Origin: Paramagnetospirillum kuznetsovii
GTDB taxonomy: Bacteria; Pseudomonadota; Alphaproteobacteria; Rhodospirillales; Magnetospirillaceae
Assembly: GCF_003284725.1 (NCBI RefSeq)
Contig: NZ_PGTO01000027.1
Location: 1 to 33,723 of the forward strand
DNA length: 33,723 nt
Direction: 5' to 3'
Shown here: positions 16,482 through 24,192 of the stretch, piece by piece
How positions within the stretch are numbered: position 1 is the stretch's first letter
Layout of the letters: each line of letters begins with the position of its first letter
Notes under the pieces: model-generated
Seen by the model: only the letters and a program-made list of their open reading frames with translations
The model's database searches: none
What the model was told of the DNA's origin: nothing
Program-made: the position numbers and the translations under genes

Positions 16482-16814
16482 TCAAGGCCTTGGCGGGTAG
16501 ATGCCCTGGGCGGCGATGCAGGTGATCAGGTTCGGCTTGTCCGCACTGATCAGGTTTGGAATCTGGAAAGTGGTTTTTCCATCACCACCAAAGCGCGTCC
16601 CCATCAATGAATACAGCGCAGCATTCTGGTTGACCGGCAAGGCACGCCCATCGGCGGGCAGAAAGCCCTCCGGACAGAAATTGGTGCTCATCGTGCAGAT
16701 CGAGCCAATGAATGGCTCCGACGGGCAGGCCAAGGCCGCCCCGCCCGGTATGGACGCCAGGCAGATAGCGGCAGTAGCAAGACGCATGATGCGATGAATG
16801 GCCTTGAGATGCAT
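16482..16814 (-). CDS. Small exported tail-collar-domain protein
   Basis: The 110-aa product has a leader ending about residue 28 (GAALA|CP). The mature part is a minimal phage-tail-collar fold: EPFIGSICTMSTNFCPEGFL, then ADGRALPVNQNAALYSLMGT, FGGDGKTTFQIPNL, and the closing TCIAAQGIYPPRP. Full tail-collar proteins use this fold to form trimeric fibre tips, and the same fold is widespread in bacterial surface proteins of the microcystin-dependent family. The usual His-rich insertion between the IPNL and CIA motifs is missing. GGAGGA precedes the ATG. A broken, longer relative is at 8300-8726. No phage structural genes lie nearby, so this is probably a bacterial envelope protein. Confidence 0.82.
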   Translation of the reverse strand: MHLKAIHRIMRLATAAICLASIPGGAALACPSEPFIGSICTMSTNFCPEGFLPADGRALPVNQNAALYSLMGTRFGGDGKTTFQIPNLISADKPNLITCIAAQGIYPPRP

Positions 16815-16921
16815 GGATCGTCCTCCGTGTGATTGTTATTCCAAGGTGATGAAAGGGGCATGTTCTCCCGAGGGAACATTCCAATCGGTGTGGCGCTGGC
16901 CGGGGTGGTGATGCGGCGCCG

Positions 16922-17701
16922 TCAACGGCTGGACGTCCCGCCCTTGCCGGGCAGAATGGTTTCGGTTTCCCGCCACAGGGGATATTGGGTGTCGTGTCCC
17001 GCCGCCGGGGTGACTGCGAAGGTGAATTGAATCGGCAGGCTGGGACAGCATCCCGCATCCGCGTCGGACCATTTGGTCCCTCGAATCGTAATCTGGCCCG
17101 GTGTCACCTTGGCGGCTTTCCAATCGAAGGTCCGTCCCCAGCGGGTGCCGATCTGTGTCGCGGCGGTCAACCGGTAGGGCTTTTCCGGACTGGTCGGCGT
17201 TGCGCGGTCCTGCCCCTTGCGGAACACCGCCATGTATTCCTCGAAGCCGTTCATCATGCTGATGCCCTGGATGATGAAGAAGGCGACCGCCGCCTCGCCA
17301 TCCTCTTCCTCGCCGACCAGGTTCTGGACCAGGGTGAGCACGGGATAGCGCAGCAGACGCGCCGAAATAGGGCGCAGGATGGCGCCCGAGACCACGGAAC
17401 GCCCGTCCCGTGTCAGGGCGAAGCAGCGGTCGGTGATATGGTTCATCTCTCCACGGTAGGGCAGGCCGGGAAAGGAGAGTTCCACGCCCGGCCAACGGAT
17501 CTTGGCATTGATCGTCAACGGCCTCGCCTCCGGGGCTTGCGTCTCAACCGCCCGCGCCGCCCGGGCGGGGCAGTCGGACAAGGTGGCCCCCGGATCTGGA
17601 TCGACGATCCACAATTCGGGCTCCGCGGCCCGGGCCGGCCCGACCGCCACCAGCGCTGCCACGGTTGCGGCGGCGAGGATTGCGCGCGTCTTCACGGTCA
17701 T
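16922..17701 (-). CDS. Exported protein, 'LWIV..P' family (paralogue of 29217)
   Basis: The 259-aa product starts at ATG 17701, overlapping the stop of the upstream lipoprotein gene by four bases (ATGA). A signal peptide ends GPARA|AE near residue 26. The mature N-terminus AEPELWIVDPDPGATLSDCP and the middle block CFALTRDGRSVVSGAILRPI, then SARLLRYPVL, are mirrored in the protein at 29217-29705, so the two are paralogues. This copy is longer by about 100 residues, with a predicted ligand- or protein-contact region (FFIIQGISMMNGFEEYMAVF) and a closing part containing CCPSLPIQFTF. Two conserved cysteines (SDC, CFAL) probably form a disulfide. The function is unknown. Coupling to the lipoprotein suggests both act at the same envelope site. 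Confidence 0.78.
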   Translation of the reverse strand: MTVKTRAILAAATVAALVAVGPARAAEPELWIVDPDPGATLSDCPARAARAVETQAPEARPLTINAKIRWPGVELSFPGLPYRGEMNHITDRCFALTRDGRSVVSGAILRPISARLLRYPVLTLVQNLVGEEEDGEAAVAFFIIQGISMMNGFEEYMAVFRKGQDRATPTSPEKPYRLTAATQIGTRWGRTFDWKAAKVTPGQITIRGTKWSDADAGCCPSLPIQFTFAVTPAAGHDTQYPLWRETETILPGKGGTSSR

Positions 17702-18288
17702 TTCGCCACCGGCTTCATTCGGGCAAACACCCATTCTTCGCCGCCCGCTTCAAGGACCGGCAGCAATTCCTCATAGAAGGCCAGCAGCCGCTCCCTGGTC
17801 AGGCCATCGGGTACCGTCGTGTTATTGGCGCGGTCTCTTTCGATCCCATGGGAGGCCAGAAACGCGGCGCAGACGGTGTCGCATTCGCTCGGGCCCGAGA
17901 ACCAGGTGGCGACGCCGTCCGCTGTGATCGTGACGGGTGCATAGCTGGTCTCTCCCGCCGACTTCTTCTTGGCAAGCGCACCTTTTTCAATGGCGTCCGT
18001 CACCTGATAGAGGAAGTACTCGGTCTTGTTGAGGGGAACGAAGCCGCCGACAAAGGTCATCTCGTCTCCTCCCTCGTTCACCATGGTCAAAAGCGTCTGG
18101 TTGCCCTTGCCAACCAAGCGCGCCGGTCTGGGGATCTCGCGGCTGAAGATGTAGTCGCCATCAGCCAGCGGCTTCACATATTCGGAAGCATCAAAGCGTG
18201 GCCGATCGCTGCCGACCAGATATGGCATGCAGGCGCCAAGCGACAGCAAACCTAGGATGATCAAGGCGGCAAATATGACGCGTGTCAT
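17698..18288 (-). CDS. Lipoprotein of unknown function (196 aa)
   Basis: The leader MTRVIFAALIILGLLSLGAC has a lipobox (SLGAC) at residues 16-20, so the mature protein should be lipid-anchored. The mature part includes FDASEYVKPLADGDYIFSRE and FVGGFVPLNKTEYFLYQVTD, with two cysteines (SECDTVC) near residue 142. I do not recognise a family. An upstream in-frame ATG at 18369 would place 27 residues before the leader and is unlikely. The site upstream of 18288 is weak (GAGG about ten bases away). The gene ends in an ATGA overlap with the exported protein at 16922-17701, so they form a two-gene operon. Divergent from the OmpA-like gene at 18494. Confidence 0.75.
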   Translation of the reverse strand: MTRVIFAALIILGLLSLGACMPYLVGSDRPRFDASEYVKPLADGDYIFSREIPRPARLVGKGNQTLLTMVNEGGDEMTFVGGFVPLNKTEYFLYQVTDAIEKGALAKKKSAGETSYAPVTITADGVATWFSGPSECDTVCAAFLASHGIERDRANNTTVPDGLTRERLLAFYEELLPVLEAGGEEWVFARMKPVAK

Positions 18289-18493
18289 GGCGGCATGGCC
18301 TCGCTGAACGTAACCATCCAAGCAGCCTAGGGATACTTTATGGCGGATATGGGGTAAAACCATAGCCATAATACGGCCTTTGACGGCATATTTTCGGGGT
18401 GCTTATTCTGGGCATGACGTCACGCGTCCTTCCAGGCCAAGGTGGCTGAGCGCCGACCTTCGGAACTTCATCAGCCTGCGGGAGAAATGCCGA

Positions 18494-18916
18494 ATGCTTG
18501 CTTTGCGAATTCCTCTGGCGGTGGCCATGTGCATTGGTGTTCTGGTGTTTTCCCGAGACGGGAATGCCCAGTTCGCACCCAGCAGCCGTGACAAGGTTGA
18601 GACCGTCGCCATTGCCTTCGAACGCGACAGATCGGACCTTACCGGGGCCGCCAAGCTGAAACTCAATGAGGTGGTCAATGCCATGGGCGCGCATTCCGGC
18701 GTCACATGGCTCAAGGGCCACTGCGCCGAAGGCGGAAGCCGGGAATATGCCCTGGCCCTGAGCGAGCGCCTCGGTCAATCGGTGAAGGCCTATCTGGTCA
18801 AGGTCGGCCTGGCGCCCGAGCGGCTGAAGGTGGTGGGCATGGGCATGGAGGGCGGTCTCAAACGTGGCGAGCCCTGCCGGGTCGACGTGATCATGGAAGC
18901 GCCGTCGCCACGGTGA
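18494..18916 (+). CDS. Exported OmpA-like domain protein
   Basis: The 140-aa product starts at ATG 18494 with GGGAGAA upstream. A signal peptide ends near residue 24 (RDGNA|QF). One OmpA-like domain follows: VAIAFERDRSDLTGAAKLKL, then WLKGHCAEGGSREYALALSE, RLGQSVKAYLVKVGLAPERL and VVGMGMEGG. The motif is closest to Pal ('GHCDERGTREY'), but the peptidoglycan-binding Asp is Ala here (GHCAEGGSREY). It is unanchored: no lipobox is visible. A far-upstream in-frame ATG at 18380 would add 38 polar residues and was rejected. The gene after it (18959) starts 42 bases downstream in the same direction. Confidence 0.82.
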   Translation: MLALRIPLAVAMCIGVLVFSRDGNAQFAPSSRDKVETVAIAFERDRSDLTGAAKLKLNEVVNAMGAHSGVTWLKGHCAEGGSREYALALSERLGQSVKAYLVKVGLAPERLKVVGMGMEGGLKRGEPCRVDVIMEAPSPR

Positions 18917-18958
18917 TTTGCGCACAGAAGGCCCAAATTCCGCCTCTGCCTGAGAGGA

Positions 18959-19297
18959 TTGCCGCCCTTGACCTATCCCGAGGCCCTGGCCTGGACGCTT
19001 ATCCTGGAGACGCCGGTGGTGCTGGTGGCCGCCTTGCGCTGGAGGTGCGGCATTGCCCGTGCTTTCCTGGCGGCGCTGGCGGCCTCCGGCGTCACCCATC
19101 CGGTGGCATGGTCCATGGCGATGGCCATGCCGTATTCCGATTACATCACCTGGGGCTGGTATGCCATCGAGGCGGCGGTATGCTGCGTCGAGGCCTTCAT
19201 CCTGGGCTCCATCATGCGCCTGTCGACGGGTAGGAAATGGGGATTGTCCATCCTGGCCAACAGTGTGTCGGCATTTGCCGGTTGGGTGGTGCCCTGA
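18959..19297 (+). CDS. Small membrane protein, paralogue of the 11144 gene (TTG start)
   Basis: The 112-aa product has about four membrane segments and shares with the 11144 product the order ETPVVLVAALRWRCGIARAF, ASGVTHPVAWSMAMAMPYSD, AVCCVEAFILG and LANSVSAFAGWVV. No ATG is available; TTG at 18959 lies right after GAGAGGA, and a second TTG at 18968 has better spacing, so the first residues are uncertain. Its stop overlaps the ATG of the following polytopic membrane protein (TGATG), so the two are translationally coupled. The paralogue at 11144 lacks such a partner. The function is unknown; the coupling suggests that the small protein is a subunit or accessory of the larger one. Confidence 0.72.
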   Translation: MPPLTYPEALAWTLILETPVVLVAALRWRCGIARAFLAALAASGVTHPVAWSMAMAMPYSDYITWGWYAIEAAVCCVEAFILGSIMRLSTGRKWGLSILANSVSAFAGWVVP

Positions 19298-20238
19298 TGC
19301 ACAGGGGAGTCATGCCACACGATTGGGGGATGGCGGTCGGGCTGGCCGTTTTGGCGCTATGGATTCCCTCGCCCCTCTATCTGGTGGCCTTGGCCTGCTT
19401 TGGCCTGCCGCATGTCATCTGGGAAATGATGTGGATCCGCAAGGTCTCAGCCAACAGACTTCCCCGGCATTGGTGGGTGATGCTCTTCGCCATCCTGGCG
19501 ATCCAGGCGTCGGGACGAGCCCTGGCCGCAAGCGAAAGCCTCGGCGCGAAGGCGGCAGTGATGACAGACCTGCTTACGCTGGCCTTGGCGGTGGCGATGG
19601 TTGTCGTCTTGTCCGGCGGGGGATGGCGAGCAGGCTTGGCCCGTCTGGCGGCGGTACTCGGAGCGGTGGCGCTGGCCTCGGTCGGAGTGCTGGCGCCCCC
19701 GGAAACAATGGTCATGGTCTTGATCACCTTCTCGGTGGCCCACAACTTCACCCCGTTAGGACTGGAGCGGCTGACCGCAAAACCGGATGAGACATGGAGC
19801 AGCCTTCGCTGGATAATGATTCTTCCGTTGGTTCTTCTTTTCCTGCCTGCGCTGCCCCAGCCGGATTTTCTCAAATCCATGCAATCCTGGCCGCCTATGG
19901 AATTTCTGTGGTTGCGCGGGGAGGATGCCCTGACCGGGCTGAACCTGTTTCCCGCCCTGGTCTTGGCTCAATGCCTGCACTACTTGGCGGTCCTGCGAAT
20001 ACTGCCACGGCGGCTGGATGGGGGATGGGGGCCGGGGCGGTGGCGTAATCTGGCGGTCATCGCCGGTGGTCTGGCGACAATGGGGTTCATCTGGTCGTTT
20101 CCCGATGCCCGGCGTTTCTACGGCGTCGCGGCCGGTGTCCATGCCTGGGTCGAGTGGCCGATCCTGCTCTGCCTGTTGGGTGGGATAATGCAGAGCGGGC
20201 GGACGGTGGGGCCGATTGGCGCCGAAGGACGAGTCTAG
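19297..20238 (+). CDS. Polytopic membrane protein with intramembrane histidines
   Basis: The 313-aa product has about eight to nine membrane helices. Histidines sit inside or at the ends of helices in the motifs CFGLPHVIWEMMW (about residue 45), ITFSVAHNFTPLGLERL (about 145), AQCLHYLAVLRILPRRL (about 227) and AGVHAWVEWPILL (about 280). Four evenly spread helix-borne histidines are reminiscent of the Brp/Blh carotene-cleaving membrane enzymes, which coordinate iron in this way, but the exact family signatures are not present, so this is only a hypothesis. The start ATG at 19297 overlaps the stop of the 18959 gene (TGATG); the ATG at 19312, preceded by AGGGGAG, is an alternative. The next gene starts four bases after its stop, suggesting one operon. 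Confidence 0.75.
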   Translation: MHRGVMPHDWGMAVGLAVLALWIPSPLYLVALACFGLPHVIWEMMWIRKVSANRLPRHWWVMLFAILAIQASGRALAASESLGAKAAVMTDLLTLALAVAMVVVLSGGGWRAGLARLAAVLGAVALASVGVLAPPETMVMVLITFSVAHNFTPLGLERLTAKPDETWSSLRWIMILPLVLLFLPALPQPDFLKSMQSWPPMEFLWLRGEDALTGLNLFPALVLAQCLHYLAVLRILPRRLDGGWGPGRWRNLAVIAGGLATMGFIWSFPDARRFYGVAAGVHAWVEWPILLCLLGGIMQSGRTVGPIGAEGRV

Positions 20239-20241
20239 CTC

Positions 20242-20628
20242 ATGGTCGTCTATATGTGCGTCCATCGGAGAGACCTCGCCCCGTCCGGGGCCGTGGACCT
20301 TCCTGCCCAATGGGTGCCTGATGACGGGGCCTTCTGCTCATTCCTGCTGCCCGAGGCCAGTCCGGCAAGGGCCGCAGTCTATCCCTCGGGATGGAGCGAG
20401 ATGATTCGCACGAACCTGCCCATCGCCGCAGAGACAAGCGGGGCCCGGATGGTCAGCTTCGATCTCCGGGTCAAGGCGGGGAGTCTGTTACTTCCCGAGG
20501 AGGTCGTCAGATGTCTGAACCTCAAGGACAAGGTGCTTCTGGTCGGCCGAGCCAGTCATTTCCTGATCCTGGACGGGGCGTTGGCCACCCACCTGGAATT
20601 CATGCCGCCAATCGTCCCCATACAGTGA
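20242..20628 (+). CDS. MraZ/AbrB-like (SpoVT-fold) protein
   Basis: The 128-aa product matches the two-copy swapped-hairpin layout of MraZ. A first half begins YMCVHRRDLAPSGAVDLPAQ, and a second half reads VSFDLRVKAGSLLLPEEVVR, then CLNLKDKVLLVGRASHFLIL. The last motif corresponds to MraZ 'LLLP..L...AGL...V..VG....F.IW'. MraZ is normally the first gene of the division/cell-wall cluster and represses that cluster; here no mraW, fts or mur gene is near, so it is an orphan paralogue. It is separated by three bases from the stop of the polytopic membrane protein and is probably its co-transcribed regulator. The start may be 20242 or the ATG at 20254. Confidence 0.65.
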   Translation: MVVYMCVHRRDLAPSGAVDLPAQWVPDDGAFCSFLLPEASPARAAVYPSGWSEMIRTNLPIAAETSGARMVSFDLRVKAGSLLLPEEVVRCLNLKDKVLLVGRASHFLILDGALATHLEFMPPIVPIQ

Positions 20629-20742
20629 GGTGACTGCCTGGGGTGAGCGCGCGTCTTCTCAGCGAAGTGGATCCTGGCACAAGTCGTATCGCGTCGGTGG
20701 GTATCCGGTCCTTGGTTTATATGAGAAAAGAACAATCCTTCA

Positions 20743-20944
20743 CCTGCTGTACGAGGCCGCCAATGTGCTGTTGACCTCGGTCAGCGCCTGGTCGAGCCTC
20801 AAGGCATGGGGTATGAAACTGGCGCGCAAGGTCGGCCCCAAGCGGGCTCGGGCGGCCGTCGCGCGCAAGCTGGCGGTGATCCTGCACCGTATGTGGACCG
20901 AAGAGACGGATTTCCGTCACGGTAAGCAGCCGGTGGCGGCATGA
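20743..20944 (+). pseudogene. IS110-family transposase C-terminal remnant
   Basis: Residues LLYEAANVLLTSVSAWSSLK, then AWGMKLARKVGPKRARAAVA and RKLAVILHRMWTEETDF, are the C-terminal domain typical of IS110/IS116/IS902 transposases. The N-terminal DEDD nuclease domain is absent, and the reading frame upstream of 20740 has no IS110 character. The stop is TGA at 20942-20944. The next 300 bases are probably the element's 3' non-coding end. It follows the MraZ-like gene by about 110 bases. Confidence 0.78.
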
Positions 20945-21249
20945 TGAAAAAAGGGCTCGGCAAGAGGGAGTAGCCATCACCATCAGGTCCCGTCGCGGGA
21001 CCGTGAGTGCCACGGCCGGGACGGAGTTCGGTCATTGCGACAGACTTGGTTGCAGCCTCCCTTGGGAGGACTGCGTTTAGTACATCGCAAGGCCAACTCC
21101 GACCGCATCATGGGGTGGCTCACCAGAAACGGTGCCGTGCCAACCCCGGAAAGAACCATGATCCCGAGCGACGGCACTCTCGGAAAGCGCGGCAGAACAA
21201 GATGGGGGTTGACAGCAGCACCCCGGACTAAAGAACCAAATTTCGGTAA
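20945..21249. other. Gene-free region, probable IS110 3' flank
   Basis: No convincing gene is visible in these 305 bases. GGTCCCGTCGCGGGACC near 20986 forms a perfect seven-base-pair hairpin around a three-base loop. The position, directly after an IS110-type C-terminus, fits the long non-coding 3' end of such an element. No target duplication can be defined. Confidence 0.4.
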
Positions 21250-21350
21250 TTAGAACCCATGCACCCACCGGTGGAGTCCGATGGACATGATGGTCCTGGG
21301 CTGATCGATCAGCTTGTTCCATGCGTGGCAGCAATGGTTGACGAACGGCC
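21250..21350 (-). pseudogene. IS630-family transposase C-terminal remnant
   Basis: The minus strand encodes VNHCCHAWNKLIDQPRTIMS and then IGLHRWVHGF, ending at TAA (21250-21252). 'DHCC.AWN.LI.QPW.I.SIG.R.W.H' is the usual end of IS630/ISR-type DDE transposases. Nothing upstream of 21350 continues it in a recognisable way, so only about the last 32 codons survive. Confidence 0.72.
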
Positions 21351-21385
21351 CAAGTCTCCGAAGACGGCACGCCGGAAATCAATCC

Positions 21386-21493
21386 GTCACTGGCACCGCC
21401 CGCCTGAAAGGTCAGGCCGCATTCCACGCCGTCCAGGAGGAACTCATCGACAGCAATTTCGCCATCGCCTGGACCCCAGCGTCAATCCGGTGA
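21386..21493 (+). pseudogene. 3' end of an unidentified gene
   Basis: An open frame without a start reads GTARLKGQAAFHAVQEELID, then SNFAIAWTPASIR and a TGA at 21491-21493. The composition is protein-like and GC3-rich, but I do not recognise the family. It lies between transposase relics and may be a fragment of a gene cut by insertion and deletion. Confidence 0.3.
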
Positions 21494-21546
21494 GCAATTA
21501 CCGTGGGGCAGGTTCTTGGAAGAAAAAGAGTGCTTTGAAATGCGGG

Positions 21547-22035
21547 TCACTGCGGGAAGGACCACCATAGATCGACCTTATCCGGGGGCGGGGAGTGGGT
21601 CAGGGCCGTCCATAGGGCCGCAAGGGTCGTTCCCTTGGGGAAGCTGCATTTTTGGGTGTCCTTATTGCCCACCCGGATACCGGCCTTGGCGATGCAGTAC
21701 ATTTCTGGTGTCGATGTCTCGGGCGCCGTGGTGTCAGTGCAACGCCAGGCTTCAGCAAGAATCTGGACACCACCCTTTTCGGAATTCACATCCCTCAGCT
21801 TGATATCCAGTCTTGGAAATCCGGCACAGCGAAAGCAAATGTTCCAGTGGTCCATCTCCAGCAACCGTCCGCCAGGGGGCTCTGACAGTTCAAGACGATT
21901 TGGTCCTTGCTGGCCGATCTGCAGCAGCGGCCCGGCCTCTCCATTACAGATCAGTTCGGAGCTCTGGGCAAAGGCGGGAGATAGAGCCAAGGTCAGATAC
22001 CCTATCGCGATCAAAGCGGTCCGGGACGACAGCAT
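21547..22035 (-). CDS. Exported protein of unknown function (162 aa)
   Basis: The start at 22035 is supported by AGGAGG six bases upstream (ahead of TGGATC). A signal peptide ends SPAFA|QS near residue 24. The mature part has about six cysteines, including the pattern NICFRCAGFPRLDIKLRD and MYCIAKAGIRV. A closing block, TLAALWTALTHSPPPDKVDL, ends in WWSFPQ. I do not recognise a domain. The even number of Cys suggests disulfide bonding in the periplasm. It stands alone: transposase relics lie downstream, and a 446-base spacer separates it from the Cache-domain gene in the same direction. Confidence 0.7.
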   Translation of the reverse strand: MLSSRTALIAIGYLTLALSPAFAQSSELICNGEAGPLLQIGQQGPNRLELSEPPGGRLLEMDHWNICFRCAGFPRLDIKLRDVNSEKGGVQILAEAWRCTDTTAPETSTPEMYCIAKAGIRVGNKDTQKCSFPKGTTLAALWTALTHSPPPDKVDLWWSFPQ

Positions 22036-22481
22036 GATCCACCTCCTCATCTGGCGTGACGACAACCGTGCGCAGAATGAATCGTCGTTGTTGCTACAAA
22101 ACTCATCGACAACACATTTGGCCCATCGCTTTTGGCAGGTGCTGTTGAATCTGTCGATCCACGCGGCGAGGGCATCCTTGTCTGCTTTTTATTCCTTAGT
22201 CTGCGCAAGAATATTTCTATAGTGATCATCGTAATCATTTTGCTGTGTTGTCGCTATGTATCTAAAATACACCTGCGAGTATGGATCTCTGTTGTTGGCC
22301 AGTGATATCGTGTTTTCAAGGGTTCGCTTTTCTATTTGAAGCATATCCCAACCGACTTCCCGGGAGTACCGCCCATCCGCTGATTGTGGCGGCCCCTATT
22401 GCTTGGGCAATTGGGGCCACCGAAAGCCGCCGAACCGGCGAATCAGCAGTATGTCTCGCCCCTAGGGACTTGACGTGCCGA
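22036..22481. other. Long spacer with a hairpin, no gene seen
   Basis: These 446 bases are markedly AT-richer than the neighbourhood, especially 22170-22350, and carry no convincing reading frame. The only clear structure is the hairpin at 22391-22418, described separately. The drop in GC content may indicate horizontally acquired or relic DNA, or the promoter region of the 21547-22035 gene. Confidence 0.45.
22391..22418. terminator. Hairpin downstream of the Cache-domain gene
   Basis: GGCCCC-T-ATTG pairs with CAAT-T-GGGGCC around the loop CTTGGG, giving about ten base pairs with one T-T mismatch. It lies about 65 bases past the stop of the minus-strand gene at 22482. No U-tract follows on either strand, so it would be a non-canonical terminator or an mRNA-stabilising stem. 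Confidence 0.4.
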
Positions 22482-22952
22482 TCAGGCTGGTGGGTAGCAG
22501 CCGGCCATGAACAGCAGATCTCCGTTTGCCTTCACCCAAGTCTGCTTGGGCGCAAGTCTCTTGGTCACCGGATTGGTCCAGGTATACTTGGCCCAGGCAC
22601 CGGCGGGTCCTGACTTGCCGGCCTTGATCATCTCCTGGATGATCATAATGCCGTTGACGTCCTTCAGACCCGGCAGATCAGGGTTATCGATGAGCTTGGG
22701 ATTGATGGCGTGGGCCTTGAAGATACCGTTCATGGTGGCGACGATCACGTAGAGCTCACCGTTGACCCAATCCGGATTCCCTTTGTCCATGAAGTCGGTA
22801 TAGGACTTTTCCCTGCCTACCGCGTTGTAGTGGGCAATGGCCTTGTCCACCAGCCCTTGGGCGGTAGAGCAATCATCGGCAGCATGGGCGGCTCCCGACA
22901 GACCGATCACGGCTAAAGCGGCCAGAACCGCCATCTTCACGAAATTAATCAC
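22482..22952 (-). CDS. Periplasmic single-Cache-domain protein
   Basis: The 156-aa product starts at GTG 22952 behind GGGGAGGAAAA. A signal peptide ends AAHA|AD near residue 24. The mature part matches the free-standing single Cache (sCache) proteins: a long N-terminal helix (LVDKAIAHYNAVG), then GELYVIVATMNGIFKAHAIN, PKLIDNPDLPGLKDVNG and WAKYTWTNPVTKRLAPKQTW, and the closing AGCYPP. Cache domains bind small organic ligands; here no transducer (membrane helix, HAMP or kinase) follows, so the protein would be a soluble periplasmic binder. Homologous stand-alone proteins are common next to chemotaxis or two-component genes, but none lie in this window. Confidence 0.82.
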   Translation of the reverse strand: MINFVKMAVLAALAVIGLSGAAHAADDCSTAQGLVDKAIAHYNAVGREKSYTDFMDKGNPDWVNGELYVIVATMNGIFKAHAINPKLIDNPDLPGLKDVNGIMIIQEMIKAGKSGPAGAWAKYTWTNPVTKRLAPKQTWVKANGDLLFMAGCYPPA

Positions 22953-23147
22953 GGTTTTCCTCCCCGTTGGGTTGGTTTTTTCGCGTTCCGTCCCGATGGG
23001 CTGACCAACGACTTCCCAACCGGACCAGAAGCCCTGAAAATACCCATTCTATTGACATATTTATATCAGCATAATGCCATTCGCCTGGGGAAGGAGCAAG
23101 AGCCCCGCCAGCCTTGGTGCCAGTTCTTGCCCGGAGTGATGCCCTTC

Positions 23148-23441
23148 ATGTTCCACCGGATTGCGTCGTTTGTCGTCGCCCTCGGTCTCTTGACGTCGGC
23201 GATTCCAGCCCAAGCCTGCGGCCGTTCCGGCACGGACATGGGACACGGCTTTCCCGCCGTCCCCATGATCGCCACCAACACCGCCACTGGCGAGACCCGG
23301 ATAATGTGGAGGCTCTCAGGCGTGCTTCACGCCCAGGAGGCTGGCTACATCAGGCTGACTCCTCACGAGACGGGCGACCGCTGGGATGCCGCGCAAAAGG
23401 GTGAGAACGACATAGCGCAGTGGTACCTCTCCGCAGCGTGA
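23148..23441 (+). CDS. Small exported protein of unknown function (97 aa)
   Basis: The leader MFHRIASFVVALGLLTSAIP ends PAQA|CG near residue 24. The mature 70-odd residues include GTDMGHGFPAVPMIATNTAT and LTPHETGDRWDAAQKGENDI, then AQWYLSAA. No known domain is visible. Two start candidates, ATG 23139 and ATG 23148, lie close together; GGAGTG touches the first and is about ten bases before the second, which I prefer. It stands alone in the plus direction, 118 bases upstream of the TTG-started gene at 23560. Confidence 0.6.
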   Translation: MFHRIASFVVALGLLTSAIPAQACGRSGTDMGHGFPAVPMIATNTATGETRIMWRLSGVLHAQEAGYIRLTPHETGDRWDAAQKGENDIAQWYLSAA

Positions 23442-23559
23442 CGCGGAACACGGAGACGGCGGGATGAGGCTTTGGGTTGCAGCCAAACGGGAAGGGCCAA
23501 CGGAAATTCCGTTGCGCTATATCCCGAGCCGAGGGTCACTGTGAGGTCAGGAGGTCGAG

Positions 23560-24192
23560 TTGAGCCATATTGACTCTTTCAAGCATGCGATTGTCGGTGA
23601 ATTCATCGGCCTTCCCGTCTATCTGGCGCTTGAGGACATTGACGGCGATTTTCGTTGTCCCGTTCACAGCCTGATTATCGGTGGGGGCAGCGGCGAGCAT
23701 CCCGCAATCGTCGTTTCCGACCCGTGCGCTGCTGTCGCCCGTTTCCTCGACGAGGAACTATCGGGACTGTCGTTGACTCGCAAGACCCGAGAAGCTTGGC
23801 AAGCGTCCTGCTCCTTGCATCGACAGAATGACGACACCGCCATCTTGACCTTCAGTCACTGGACGGAAGAGAGCCACAGGGAATTCCGCATTCGGTGCGA
23901 ATCCTCGACCCAGAGCAATTCGTTTTCGACTTACAGTGGCGAGAAGTCCCTTTATCAATGGCTGATTTTGGGTATTGGTGAATTTATCTTCTTCGCCATG
24001 CCCGGACTGGCTGCAGACATCATGACGCAACTCGAAGCCCCCTACGGGCATTTTCGCCACATCCGGTATAATTCCATCTTGCTGATTCCGCCCAACATGC
24101 CCGTCTATGCCAATGGTGGGAATGCCTTCAAATCCACCCCGGTGATCGGCTCATTGCATTCCTCGATTGAGGACGCGAAGAGGGCGGGCTGA
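23560..24192 (+). CDS. Cytoplasmic protein of unknown function, coupled to SUMF1-like gene
   Basis: The 210-aa product starts at TTG 23560 with a full AGGAGG five bases upstream. It has no signal peptide. It includes LPVYLALEDIDGDFRCPVHS, LIIGGGSGEHPAIVVSD, a segment with hydrophobic residues around 'QWLILGIGEFIFFAMPGLAA' (about residues 132-151), and HFRHIRYNSILLIPPN. I do not recognise the family. Its TGA overlaps the ATG of the following SUMF1-fold gene (TGATG), so the two are translationally coupled and probably act together. The coupling to an exported protein would be consistent with a cytosolic partner such as an immunity or folding factor, but nothing in the sequence proves that. Confidence 0.68.
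   Translation: MSHIDSFKHAIVGEFIGLPVYLALEDIDGDFRCPVHSLIIGGGSGEHPAIVVSDPCAAVARFLDEELSGLSLTRKTREAWQASCSLHRQNDDTAILTFSHWTEESHREFRIRCESSTQSNSFSTYSGEKSLYQWLILGIGEFIFFAMPGLAADIMTQLEAPYGHFRHIRYNSILLIPPNMPVYANGGNAFKSTPVIGSLHSSIEDAKRAG

Noticed and set aside
16482-16814. Prophage remnant
   Set aside because: A tail-collar fold alone with a bacterial signal peptide and no other phage gene does not support a prophage.
22391-22418. Canonical rho-independent terminator
   Set aside because: The stem is good but no run of T follows on either strand; listed with low confidence only.
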